Assembly (NCBI GenBank): GCA_003971905.1
Contig: RSEE01000060.1
Location: 345,464 to 409,463 of the forward strand
Reading direction: 5' to 3'
Length of the DNA: 64,000 bases
From: Moniliella sp. 'wahieum'
Lineage: Eukaryota > Basidiomycota > Moniliellomycetes > Moniliellales > Moniliellaceae
Part shown: positions 11,863 through 24,022 of the stretch, in pieces
Layout of the letters: every line of letters begins with the position of its first letter
Numbering within the stretch: the stretch's first letter is position 1
Program-made: the position numbers and the translations under genes
The notes under the pieces: generated by a model
Told to the model about the DNA's origin: nothing
Databases searched by the model: none
The model's input: only the letters and a program-made list of their open reading frames with translations

Positions 11863-14604
11863 ATGCTGCCGCCGCACACCAACGGGCCAATCCACTCCCC
11901 TCCCTGCCCGCCCTCATCCGCGCCTCCGCGCAGCACCTCCCGCGAAACCCTCCGCCCCCGGGCCCAGGCCCACCGTGTCCCCGCAGCCACTTCTCCTCCT
12001 CTCGATCCGAGTGTTACAACCGCAATGAACAGCCTCCCTCCCACCTCTCCTTCCTCTCGCCGTCCCACTGTTCCCTTGTCGGAATGGACAGCCTTGGCTC
12101 ACTCTTCCTGCCGCCACCATAAGCGCCCCCGCCGTTTGGCCCCAAGCGAATGGGGACCATCACCGTCGACATGCGTCGCTGTCAATGGGTCAACCAACTA
12201 CTCGTGGACAGGTGGCGTTGCAGCCTCCCAGGGCGCCCGTCGAAGCATGCAGTCCTCTGGTCGTTCTGGCCGCTACGGTTCGAGCGGAATTGGAAAGGAT
12301 GGGGTGGGAGCCGTCCCCCCCCCGTGGGTCCGAATGGCGAGCGACGTCTGACCGCGGCCAATATCAGCTCGGAGCGTCGACGGGAAGCGCTGTCACAGGT
12401 CCCATGCAAATTCTTCCGTAGCAACGGATGTTCCGCCGGGGCTGCCTGTGCCTTTTCCCACACCCTCCCCGATGACTCGTCCGCACCCAACACGGATGGG
12501 ATTGGATCTGGCTCCAACGTCATTTGTCAATGGTTCCTACGTGGCAACTGTCGCTTTGGACCTAAGTGTGCTCTCGCTCACATCTATCCGGGCCAATCGG
12601 TTAGCGTACGTCCTGCCTCCCTGCCCTTGTTCACCCCCGTTTTTGTCTACGCCGGCTGACATGTGTCTGCCCCCGCAGGAGGATATGAGATTCAATAAGG
12701 GGGTCCACTCCAGCCCACCGTCGGGGTCCTCGCCGAACGGAGGTGGCAAGGCCGGATCTGCACCCCGGCACGCTGCTCCGGCTCCGCGCATGAGGACCAG
12801 CCAGCACCTGGATCCGACTCCGAGCCAGTCCCAAAACTCGAACAAGGTACCCCACCAACCAAAACCAAGCATCTTCCCTTCCTTCTGCGCACACTTCCAT
12901 CCAGTCCCGAGCGACTAGCAGCTCAGACGATTCAACGGTACCCCCTTCCCACGGGGGTCGTACGCAATCATCTTATCTTTCCATCCCGGCCTCCATGCCC
13001 CGAGGAAACACATGGAACTATCCGCCGCCCAATTTGAGTCCCACCCAGTCCCATCCGTCGTGGCCTTCGTATGGCGATCAACAGTCCGGTCCGTGGGGCG
13101 GTACAACGGTCCCCACTAACCCTGTTGGTACGGGCATGGCCGTGGGCACTTCTCCAATTTCATCTACAACCTCTAACAGTTTCGTTCCGCTTGACCCGGA
13201 CCGCACGGGAAGTGGCACCAGCCTCCCGGTCGATATGCTTTCCCATCGCATGGGTTCCCCAGCTTAACTGGGCCGCGGACCAAGAAGCCGCTCCGTTGGA
13301 CCTTTCTTCCCAGAGGCACAGGATGAGCTGGATCCAATCCGTCGAGCAAGTGACATTGTCATCTAGCTTGAGCCAACCTCTCATAGCTATGTGGGGCCCA
13401 GGGTTGCTGCCCTGCCCCTACCATCTCCTTGGTCGCGTCCCACCATGTCTGTTCAAGCGGCGAAAAATGGCCTCCTCAGCATCATCTTTATCGTGGGACG
13501 CGCGGGTCCCGGATGTTCCCCTGGAACATGCAGTATCCACCTCAATCGGTCCTCACGCCGAGGCGTTTGGTACCGACCCTCTCTTTGTCCACCCCCGTTC
13601 TTCGTACGAGACGAGCAGCGCGGGCAACTGTACGGAACGTCGCTTTCGGGGTACAGTAACTGTCCAGTGGCTATTCTCCTAGTCAACTCGGTACGCGCGG
13701 CGCACTTGGGCTTGCTGAGTACGGCTGCTTGGTTTCTCAGGACGGTAGTGCTGGGGAAAAGGTATCTTCCCACACTCGGATTCCCTCTCTGCCCACCTCC
13801 TTTCCTACCTCTTCCACCCGCTCAGCACTTACTTCCCCCACTGCTTCCAATATAAAGGCGCCGCACGTGCCGCACGCACCTCCTGCCCCACGCCCTGTCC
13901 CGTGGGAACGGACATGGGCACCTGTCGCTCCACAAGAGTATTTGGGCACTACGTTTGCCTCCATCAACCGATCCGAGAGGTGGAGCACATTTTCTCCCAT
14001 CTCCTCCTCCCCGTCCCAGGCAGCTTTCTCCTTCCATGGTTCGTCCTGGGCCGGACAAGGTACGCGGCTCATGTCCCACCAAGCTAGTGGCGCCAGTGGG
14101 GCCAGTACAAGTGCCTGGCCAGCGACCGATCAGGCCAAGGCGCCCGGTGCCAGTCGGCGCACGACCAGTACCTGTTCCGGGTTTGGCGACCACTTTGATC
14201 CCTCTTTGGCGGGCTTTGTCGATCCACCCGTGTCTTACTCTCTGTCGAAACGGTCGTCGTTGTTGGATGGCGCTCGACTAGGGTCGGGATCGGGATCGGG
14301 ATTGGGATTGGAATCAGGGTCCACCCCCCCCGCAGGACCGGTGGGGATGGAGCGGGCCAACTTGGCTAGCTTGCCTAGTTGGGACAAGGCGGCGAGAACG
14401 GGGAACAAATCGCCCACCAGCCCACTTAGTCCTACCTCGGTCCCCGTCGCCGCTTCGGGCGGAGGAGGTACCGTGTCTCGCAGTCGGTTCATGTGCTCTC
14501 CTTTCCTCCAAGAAGGTAGAGAGGTCGACGCAGAGGGCATCTTCCCTTTGAGTAATCTTCACCTTCTCTCCGTGCTGTCACATGTGACCCAACGCTCGTC
14601 CTGA
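11863..14604 (+). CDS. two-finger CCCH zinc-finger RNA-binding protein (Cps3-like)
   Basis: Probable mRNA-binding regulator. Two C-x7-C-x5-C-x3-H fingers are clear: CKFFRSNGCSAGAACAFSH (about 12402-12460) and CQWFLRGNCRFGPKCALAH (about 12525-12580), separated by an acidic Ser-rich linker and followed by PGQSVS. This paired arrangement with the VPCKFF and ICQWF lead-ins is that of the fungal Cps3-type family. Upstream is a Pro/Ser-rich disordered region from the chosen start at 11863 (MLPPHTNGPIHSPP). Downstream is a long Ser/Pro/Gly-rich tail. Introns fit at about 12605-12678 and at 12847-12902. Several frame changes lie between 13260 and 13720. The terminal frame runs from about 13730 to the stop at 14604. 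Total about 850 residues. RNA target unknown. Confidence 0.75.
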
Positions 14605-16484
14605 GCATATCTCAGCGTGGGTCAAAACTCCCTTTCTTCCCTTTCTTCTCTTTCTTCCCTTCCTCTCCTCTCCTCCCCCCTCTCTCCCCTCCCCCTTCCC
14701 CCTTTTCCCTCTTCCCCTTTCCCTTTTCTCTGCTGTGTTCCGCACTTGCTACCATGCCTCTATACGACTCGACGAACGCTTCGCTTGATCTGTGACGATC
14801 CAAAAGATCTCCAGTGTCTGCCCTACGGATGTACACTATGCCTTCTCGCCTTCTCGCCTTTTCGCCTTCTGGCATTCTTTGCCCCCCTGTGAAGTAGGGG
14901 GTTGTGTTTGCATGTGATCCTCTCTCGTCTCGTGACCCCGTCTGCCCGCGGACTGGATGAAGATGCACGGCCGCGATCTCGGTTCCTTTGTTTGGGTGTA
15001 TGGCAACCCACCAACAAACTCCTTTTGCTTTGCCTTCTCCGTTCCCCCGTTCCCCCGTTCCCCCGGTCTCCAACACTAATTGTTCCCCGTGCTCCGTGCC
15101 TCGTGCTCCATGCGCCGTGCCCCGGCGCCAAGTCTGTCCCATTGCCTGAGACCATCTCAGCTTCAAGACTCAATACTACTTGATGTACTCCTTGTTTGGG
15201 GGTGGAGGTGCCCCTATCCCCCCCAAGATAGTCTTCAATGCTTCGGCCATCGACGGAGTTCTTGTTTATTGCGTTTTGAGCTCCGAAGTCTCTGCCTTTA
15301 TACATGCAATCTGGAATCTACACTTGTTCTTGAACACGTTCAGTAGCTTTAGCTTGGGCATATATACTTTGTCGCTTCGCAGCCCACTAGGTACTAGCTG
15401 CCACATTGTGAGGTGAGGGATTAGCGTTTAGCGTTTAGCGTTTATTTAGCGCTTAGCAACAGTGTGATGCATGGTGGCGGCAAAATATCCCCTCAAAAAG
15501 TGTTTTGAAAATCTGCACGTGTGAGATTGGTGTTGCTGAATCGTAAAAAAGCTTGCCAGAAGCTTGAAGCTTGAAATTCGCCGGAGGGACGCGTCCTGCC
15601 GATCCTACCCAAGAAGGTGGCCATGCTTCCAGCCTGCATCCCTAGCATCGCTGCCGCGGTGTCCGGCAGCTGGGTAGTCGATAACTAGCAACTAAGAACC
15701 AGCAGCAGCTGAGAGGACAAGTAATCGATAATCAGCTGCGTGTGTGCGGAGGGGGGTTGGTACTTGGTGCTGAGTGGATGGGTGAGAGGATTGAATATTC
15801 AAGCTGAGCCTCAGCGCTGAAGGAGGGGTGTAGCGGCGAGTGACATGGACATTCGATTTAGTGCTAGGTGGGCTGGAATGCTGGCGGTGGCGTTGAAGGC
15901 TGAAGGGCGGAAGGGCAATGGTGAGGCCTGAGGCCGCCGTTGAGGCTCTCATTTGGCGGAGCAGCGCGGATGGACTAGCCCCTCTGGGCCTTGCGCAGAC
16001 GGGAGATGGGCATGGCTGAGCGCTGATCGATCAATGATTCCATGATCGGATGACGTGTTTCCGACGGCTGTCGGTTTCTGGGCCGACATTGGCGGGCGGA
16101 AGCACGCCGCAGGGGGCAGTGTGGGCGCGTCGGCGGCAGGTGACACGGCAGAAGGCGTGTCTAAGATCTAAGCTCAGTCGTGCTCAGGGCCCCCTCGCGT
16201 CACGGGGGCAGTCTGCCGCTTTGGCCCGAGATCCACCACGCGTGCGCTTTCAAGAGCTTCACGCTGTCGCTTCCCAGCAGCCTGTCTCCCGCCTTCCTGT
16301 CCAGCTCCCCGCCCGAGCACAGCACCCGCACGCGCCTCCCCACCACCCTCACCACCGTCCAGGGCCCCCAGCTCCCACCCTCTAGCCTCGGCTCTCGCTA
16401 CGCCCCTGCCATCCCCCCCACCCCCTCCCCCCGGTCTCCTCCACCTCCCTGCCTCGCACCTCTGCCTATTCCCTCGGCGTAAGC
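14605..16484. other. intergenic region between the CCCH and RRM-PUF genes
   Basis: 14640-14740 is a CT-rich tract just after the CCCH stop, and CTTCTCGC-type repeats lie at 14840-14875. A TTTAGCG array lies at 15420-15460, AAGCTTG words at 15549-15575, and ATAATCGAT/TCAGC words at 15675-15830. The last 300 bp (16180-16484) is Pro/Ser-coding in places and could hold an extra 5' exon of the next gene; I could not confirm a start. Confidence 0.45.
15418..15460. repeat. TTTAGCG tandem repeat ending in TTAGCGCTTAG
   Basis: Four TTAGCGT units in a row, then TTTAGCGCTTAGC, which contains the palindrome AGCGCT. Confidence 0.75.
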
Positions 16485-19299
16485 ATGGCCCGGCCCCGCA
16501 GCTCGACGTTGGCCCCGTCGCTTGTTGTGCCCTCCCAGCGGTCAATCTCCCTTGGTAGACGACCCCTTGCCGCCTCTGCTCGACACATGGGCGTCCTCGA
16601 TTTGGGCCGCGCCAGATGATAACACCCTGGCTGCTGCCCGCCACAGCAGCACCGACTTTGCCCTCTCTTCGCCCTTGGCTCCCTTGCACTCGTCCTCCTT
16701 GGCCCCACCAGGCTCAACCTCCGTCCGTACCGGGCGCGATCGCGCATCCACCTTGGCTGTCGGCGCCCCCATCCCTCACAGCCTTCACTATGCCATGGCC
16801 CGCACCCCCTCCCTTTCCCTGACCCGTCCCCGTCTTGGGTCCTGGCCTCGTTCCTGATCTCGATGCAGAAGATGCCCCGATGCACCGCCGTTCGTCGGTC
16901 GGACCACAGCCTTCCCTCCCTCCTGTCGGGAGCAACATGGCCTCCAAGGCATTATGGAACCGACTCCACTTTGCCACGCAAGACGACCAGCCCGGCCGCC
17001 GGCGTGCTGCTAGTATGATGGGACCTCCTGAACGGGGGGTTCACTTCCCCAGTCCTTTGGCCCAAGAGGAACACGTTCCACCTCACCTCTCCCCCTCCTA
17101 CTTGAGAGAGAGGGACCCATCGCCTACGCGGTTGGAGGAGCTTCCTTCCTCCTGGACAAGGGTGCGGTCTGGTACTGTGGGTGCATTCGCCTCGAGTCCG
17201 GGAGGGTACCCCCTGGCCACTTTGCCTTCTTCCCTTCGACCTCACCAGCCCTCGGTTTCTTCGCCTTTTGCTCCCTCTAGCGGCAGCGATCATTCCCACT
17301 CTTCCTCCCCTACGCTTGCCCCGCCATCCACTTCTCATGCCGACGAACAGGACAACTCGTCCACGATCTCCATCCCATTTGCCACCCCCCCATGAACCGC
17401 CTTTCTACGCCTTCCACTACAGCTCCCCGTGCTCCCTCGATGTATCCATCCATTTCTCCTTGGACCTACTCTACACCTCCAGGGGCTCCATTCCTCCCCA
17501 CCTCTACTCCGCTGGCGGCATCACTGGCCAAAGTACCAGTCTCCCTTCTCCTGCGCCTGCGCCTGGCCTAGCCCCTGCCCCTGCCCCGCCCCCGCTCCTG
17601 CCCCTGCTCCTGCTCCTACCCTTATTTCATCGCCTTCGGCACCAGCAGCCAAGAAGGCTTCCTCCAAAACGCCTGCCAGCCCTCCTCCCAGCAGGGCGTT
17701 GTGGATCGGCAGTCTGCCCCCCAACTTGACGACTGCGGCGCTCACCACCCTTTTCCGCCGGTGGGGCCCACTGGAGAGCACTCGGGTGCTGAGCATCAAA
17801 AATTGCGCCTTTGTCAATTTCCTCAATGCCGACGATGCCGTCGCGGCGCGCAACGCGATTGTTGGGACGAGGTGGGATGCTTGGGATTACTCGGTTGGGT
17901 TAGGACTGGGACTCGACGCTGCAGGCTTTGATGCTGGTACGATCAAGTCGGAATTTGCCAAAGCGTCTCCTGCGCCGGCGGCTTCGCTCGAGCGGGCTCG
18001 GGCGATCGGGGCCACCGTGCCGGAACCCAAGGGGAACCCATTCAGTGCGGTTTAGCGCGGGAACGGAATGCCGCTCATGGTCTCTTTTCTGCCAGCAACT
18101 CCATCGTGCCTTCTAGCGACAGGGGCGGCGTTGCCCTCCCGCCCGAAATGGCAGTCACGTCGTCCCTAGAAGACCAAAGAGCCATCTTGCACGCTCTTGG
18201 CCCCAATCCGGATGGGACAAGTCCCGAAGAAGAACTGCCGGCGTCAATGGCAGTCGACCCATCTAGGCCCAAACGGTTCTCGAACCTGCTCCCCCCGCCT
18301 CCTGCGGCGTCGCGCCGGTTCGATGCAGCCCGACTGCGCGAACTACGAAGGGCATTCGATGCACCTTCCTCCATGTGGGACGTGAATCGATGTGCGGAAG
18401 CCTTGATGCCTGACCTTGCCTCCCTCGCAGCAGCGATTACGCGGGCAATGTGATTGTCCAGCGTCTGTTTGAGAGTGGTTCGGACGCGACGAAGCGCGTT
18501 ATGCTTCAGGCGCTCGCGCCTCACCTGGCTCGGATCGGGTGTCACAAGAACGGGACATGGGCAGCACAAAAGGTGCTGGAATGCATCCCACGGGAGGGCG
18601 AGATGGTTACGCTGGCTGTGGAGGCACTTGCGCCTTATGTGCCCCCTCTGTTGCTGGACCAATTGGCAACTATGTCGTACAAGGCTTGTTGCCCTTTGGC
18701 CCGCCCCATACCGATGCCATTTGCTGCGTTTCTGGAGCAAAGTGGGAGATTGCCCAGGGCCGGTTTGGTGCGCGGTCGATGCGCGCGCTGTTGGACCATC
18801 CTAGCGTCACTGCACGCCAACGCCGCCTTGGGGACTGGCCATCGTGTTGTGTGCTGTCCCACTCGCCTGCTCGGCGAATGGGACGATCCTATTACATTGG
18901 CTGTTGGATGACCCGTCGCACGTGTCCCAGGACAGCGACATGCACTGCTTGCTGCTCGTCTGCGGCCCTACCTGGGGGACCTAGCTACCCACAAACTGGG
19001 CTCGGTCGTGCTCCTGCGCCTGGCGCACCAGACGAGCGAACCGGCAGTGGCGCAAGATACAGTTGCGGCGCTGTTTGAAGGTCCGGCGCCCGCCTACCTC
19101 GATATCCTGTTAGACCCGGTCCATGGCTCCCAGGTCATTGCGCAGGTGTTGGGTGCGCCCTGCTTGGATCCAGCGCGCCGGGCACGCTACCTGCCCTGAC
19201 GGGACCGTGGTGCAGGAACGCGGCCTGGTCCATGTTCCGTCCCATCGCATGCTCGCAGAGGTGGTGGGACTGCTGCGGCCCACCAAGGAGGGCGAGTAG
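16485..19299 (+). CDS. RRM-Pumilio (PUF) RNA-binding protein, Jsn1/Puf2-like
   Basis: Predicted cytoplasmic mRNA-binding repressor combining an RRM with Pumilio repeats, the architecture of yeast Jsn1 and Puf2. The N-terminal 400 or so residues are Ser/Pro-rich and disordered. The RRM starts near 17695: ALWIGSLPPNLTTAALTTLF is RNP2-like, and CAFVNFLNADDAVAARNAI is RNP1-like. PUF-type repeats follow from about 18430: YAGNVIVQRLFE, IGCHKNGTWAAQKVLECI, LLDQLGNYVVQGLL, RFGARSMRALL, and later THKLGSVVLLRL and DPVHGSQVIAQVL. The stop is at 19299 after GLLRPTKEGE. Frame changes occur near 16580, 16845, 17395, 17560-17640, 18055, 18440, 18690, 18830, 18960 and 19195. The start at 16485 is the first Met before a continuous Ser/Pro-rich frame; an upstream exon is possible. 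Confidence 0.82.
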
Positions 19300-20279
19300 A
19301 GTAGACTTGGCATGTGTCTCCTCAGCATAGCCAAGGCGCAATGGGTCCGGGCCTCAATCCTGGATTTCCCAGGCAGCGTTTGTTGCCTCTCGTGTCTTTT
19401 TGCTCCTACCATTTCCCACCAGGGCAAGAGCACAATGATCGCGGTATTTCGATTTTCGGTTGGTTCAGATATCTCTCCTCCTCCTCCTCCTCTCTGCCCT
19501 CCACTGGGTTACAGCGCGATGGGACACCATGGGATGAACCATTGTGCAGTGCGCCGCCTGCTGTTCGTGGTGGCGCGCATATCTGCTTGTGCTAGTGCTG
19601 TGCTTGTGCTTGTGCTGGTGATTACCTCAATGACTAGATGACGACTATGGAAGCTGGGCGTTGGGTGGAACTGTCAGCGTGGGGTGGATGGGTTGCAGGC
19701 ATAATGGAAACTGCCATAGACAATGGACTAGAAGCTTGGCATGCCAGATACGCCTCGCAGTATGGTATGTATCCGCAGGGGGACGTGTGGGGGCTGCGCG
19801 CGTCTGTGCCTCTGCGCGCCGGACGACCATGGGTGATTGGGCCATCGGCCAGTGCATCAGCGTCAGCATTAGCAATTGCGGTCGCTCTTCCACACGCTCC
19901 GCCGACACGCCGCTGGCCGATGGGGCCGCGTAGAGGACGCAAGCCACCGTCGGTCGCCGGTGGGCGCTGGGCTTGGATGTCCCGCCGTGGCCATCCGTCC
20001 GGGTGGGAGGTGGGAGCGTGAGGTGTGCGTGGGCGGGGTGAGGATGCGCATGAGATCTGAGATGATGTCAATGCGAAGAATGCAATGAATGCCCCATCGG
20101 AGGGGCTCCCCGCTTTTGATTCTTTCAGGCGGCCGGCGTCCCAACACACGCACAACACAGCCGCCGTGCCCCGGCGGCCGGCCCCGCGGTGTGAAGCATG
20201 TCAAGCATGTCCAGCACGTCAAGCGTCAGGCAGGCTACGCTCGCTGCTGGCCGTGCCTGCCTGTGCTCTCCGCCGCTCC
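19300..20279. other. intergenic region
   Basis: No supported gene. A CTCCTC run lies at about 19472-19492. The remainder has mixed composition with overlapping open frames on both strands and no recognisable domain. It presumably holds the terminator of the RRM-PUF gene and the promoter of the next gene. Confidence 0.45.
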
Positions 20280-23200
20280 ATGCCAGCACTGCTGTCCGCC
20301 GGCTTCCCCCTCCCCACGCCTCCTCGCCCCCACCTGCGCCCGCCCCCACCGTCTCCTCCACCATCCCCACCACCACCACCATCCCCTCCCCCTCTCCCTG
20401 CATGGGCTCCTCCCTCTCCCTCTCCACCCCCCTCCCCCCATGCCATCGCCGCCTGGCCTTCCCACCCAACCCACCACACCCCCTCCCCCGCCCAGGCTGG
20501 CGACCTGGACCCAATCCTAGACGAGATGCTGTGCCTCGACAATGCCGACGAGTATGTCCCCTGGCCCCGCTCTGCCCCATGGTCCCTGACCGCCTTGCTT
20601 CGTTCGCTTCCTCCTTACTCTCCAGCCCGTTCTCAGCACTCCCCATCCCACTGCCCTGCACCAGCCACCCGTCCATCGCCTCCACCAGTACTACCCCCGC
20701 TCCCTCTGCGCCAGGGCAGCACGATCCCCTCCGCCACCCGCCCTCCTGCCGCAGCCCAATCTGGCCCAGTTTGGCTGCGCATCTCACTACAGCCACACCA
20801 GCGATTCGGACCTGGGCTACACTGCCAACACCATCGTTCGTCCTCCAGGGATCAGCTCGGGCAGCTGCAGGTCCATGTTCATGGCGTCGCGCTCGTCGGG
20901 GCCAAGAGCCGAGTTGAGACGCAATCCGAATGCGGATCGAATTAGGCGCCCCACGCCACCCTCGATGCCAGACGGGTCCGACCCGCATGCGGGCGAAGAG
21001 GCTGCGCTGCTCTGCAAGCCACCTCGCCTCAGGCCATCGACACGGCCCGTGCCCGCTTTGGTCCCCCCGAACTGTGGCAGCGCATCGGCAGTTTCACCCA
21101 CATCAAACTGCCCCCGGAACGGCCACACGGCGCAAGGGCCGCAAGTACAAACCCCCGAGGTGGATGCACAACGCGCGCTCTTCCTGGATGCTACAATGGT
21201 AACGGCCACCGCACCTCATAACAGTATTAGTGTGTGTGACAGCTGCTGCACACGCGAGCGCAAACGTGCGCTTCGCTCAAGGCAAAACGCAAAGGTGAGG
21301 TCGGAGACCTGGAAGAACCCCCTACCGAGGAGGAGATGCGTTCCATGGGGGTTGATCCAACTCTGCCTAACGCTGTTGAGCTCGTTCTGGCCCACCGAAA
21401 TCAACGTGCCAAGTCTCGCGTGGTGGTGTTCAACTCGGACGATTATATCGAGTTCCATAATGGCGAGGCCGTGTTGCCAACAAGGATTACATGCTACTGT
21501 CGGCACCACAAGGAAACGGTGGGGTTCTGCATCATCTTTACTTTGCGAGATTGGACGGGCCAGCTGCTTGCTTCCGGTACCACCCCTCCCATTATGATCA
21601 CCGACGACCACAAGACTCCCCAAACGGCTCTGGGCCGTGCGCAAATCCAAGCCCAAGCCGATGCCTTGGCCGCTGCCCTCTCCCAAGCCCATGAAGCAAA
21701 TGCAACTCCCTTGCCTAACCAGGGTAACACCCCGCTAGCGCCGTTACCACCCACAGAGGAATCTGCTCCGTCACAGGACAATACGGTTGGTCGTCTGCCG
21801 CCGCAACGGCGCAAGAGCAGTACGGTGCGGCCCAAGCCATATGCTCGGCACCCTAGCAACGCATCTTCTCTCCCGCCCAATAGGACCAGCGTGCCATCTC
21901 GCGCGTTTCGGTCCCGTCCCCGGCACCGGCACCAATGGATGCAACGCTCGAGATGGCGCGCAGAGCATCAGCGGTTTCCCAGCACGAGACGGTACCCAGT
22001 GTACACCCACACGACACCAATCTTACGGAAGCCATCTCCTTCTCTGGCACCGCTTCTCCCTCGTCCAACACGCTTCCACAAGGTCCAATGCCCCTTTCGG
22101 CACTACAATCTGGACTAGCTCCCGACACTCTTCAACCGCTTCCGATGGAGGATGTGTGGATGGGCTCACTTCCCTCTGACTTGCCTGTCAACCCGACCCC
22201 AACATGCTGATGCAAGCTCTCTTTGCCAGGTCCCAGACTGAAGGGGAGACGTCCAACACTGATGGAACGAGCCCAGAATTCGTGGCAGCCATGATGTCGG
22301 CCATGATGAATTTCAACCCTCAGCCCAGCCCTGGGGCGCAGGGGAGTACCCTGCCCCTGGCCAAGGAGATCCCAATCGGAACGAATTGATTTTTCCACTT
22401 CCTGGGGCGACGGCCTCCATGCCCACTTTTACCCCTTCCCCCCTTCCTCCCCTCCTGCACCCAAAATTTCGCAACTGATCCCTCGGGAAGGCCCGACAAC
22501 CGGAGGGATCGAAGTCACGGTGCTAGGAGAGAACTTTGTCCCTGGAGTCACGGTCCTATTTGGAGATCACCCCGCTATCAACACCAAGGTGTGGGCGAGC
22601 AATACGCTTGTTTGTACCTTACCCCCCTCGGCTTGCCCGGGCCCGGTGATCACCAGTCTCCAACTTAACGATGTTCGTCTCACACCGAAAAAGGACCAAA
22701 CTTCTCCGCTTCCCTTCTTTACCTATGTGGAGCAGGCCGATCGTGGACTGATGGAGCTGGCGCTCCAAGTGGTTGGGCTCAAGATGACGGGCCAAGTGCA
22801 TTCAGCGCGGGATGTAGCAATGAGGGTGGTCGGGCACGAGAACGATCCCGCATCCAACTCGTCCCACGCCGACGTGAGCAATAGCTCCAACCCCACTTCG
22901 GCCACCCAATTCTCGCTCCTCCAGTCGGTTGCAGAGGAGAAGCGGAAGCCGCTAGCGTTCCAAGATACCTTGCTTGCCCTCTTGGCACTATCCGATGTAG
23001 AGGTCCCTCCTCCTCTACAGACACGGGGCACGGTCCAACTTCCTCCTTCTCGATGGGGCGAAGCTGTACGTTTGGCCAACCCGGCGGGACAGACGATGCT
23101 GCACCTTGCTGTTGTCCTGGGCCTGTCTCGTCTGGTGGAGGAGCTGGTGCGGCGGGATGCAACGGTCAATGCACCGGACCGGAACGGATTGACTCCATTG

Positions 23201-24022
23201 CACTTTGCTGTGCTGCATGGTCGAGCCGGGTAGCACGGTACCTGCTGCGCCACTTTGCCGACCCACGCGCATGTACGAGGCAAGGCAAGAGTCCCTCGAG
23301 CTGGCTCGGTTGGCTGCACAAGAGGATACGGCCAAGGTGCTCGAACATCACTTTGACCTGCTCGCCCTGTCCACCAAGGTCGATGCGGAAGCACAGGAAA
23401 GCGGGGACGAATGGGACGGTGCCTCGGATGGGGCAGTAGATACGGTATCCGAGTCCCATTCGAGTGATGGAGCCGGACCCGCGTCCCAGGATCTTGTTGA
23501 GGATGCGACCGCGAGCCTGCCCCCACCTTGGACCGACTCCAAACCCCCTTTTGCCAGTCAGACTCGCACGTCGAGCTGGGAAGAAAATGCCTTGTTAGCC
23601 GCTAGCTTGGCCAAGTTGGCCGAGGAAGTGCAGCGCAACCAGCCCGAACAGTCAAGACAGCAAGGTTTCCGGAAGTCCCGGTTCGCACTGGGTCTCCCGA
23701 TACGAGCGCGGCAGGTGCACTCCCCCCCGCTGTCGGTGTACCAAGTCCAAGTGCCTCGGGTCGAGAGGAACCCGCACCCGCCCCCCCGCCCTATTACGAC
23801 GAGGGGGGGTACCGCGCACGACCGCAAAGGACAGTATGTGGTACGGGACCGGTTGCCTGGAAACAGGATCGCATGTTGGTCCTGTTCTGGTTGCCTGCTC
23901 TGGTACTTGCTTCGGTACTGTTGTTGCTCTATTCGCCCATGCTCGGGAGGATCTCCGCTTCTGGGGTTGGTGGACATGTGGACAAACAGGTGACATGGGG
24001 TCATGCAATGTGGGGTCACTAG
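20280..24022 (+). CDS. Mga2/Spt23-like ER membrane-tethered transcription factor (TIG, ankyrin, TM)
   Basis: Homologue of yeast Mga2/Spt23, which sense membrane lipid packing at the ER and, once released, drive fatty-acid desaturase expression. After a low-complexity N-terminus with DLDPILDEMLCLDNADEY (about 20500), the conserved core reads CDSCCTRERKRALRSRQNAK, VVVFNSDDYIEF and LPTRITCYCRHH (about 21460-21510), then FCIIFTLRD and GTTPPIMITDDHKT (to about 21620). A TIG/IPT domain lies near 22470-22720 (PREGPTTGGIEVTVLGENF). Ankyrin repeats lie near 23080-23400 (GQTMLHLAVVLGLSRLVEEL, NGLTPLHFAVLHG). One membrane segment is near 23875-23945 (LVLFWLPALVLASVLLLLY). The start at 20280 is tentative. 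Frame changes are frequent (about 20560, 20830, 21010, 21110, 21290, 21880, 22200, 22390, 23230, 23640, 23860). The TAG stop at 24020-24022 sits inside a GTCACTAGTCACT repeat. Confidence 0.85.
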
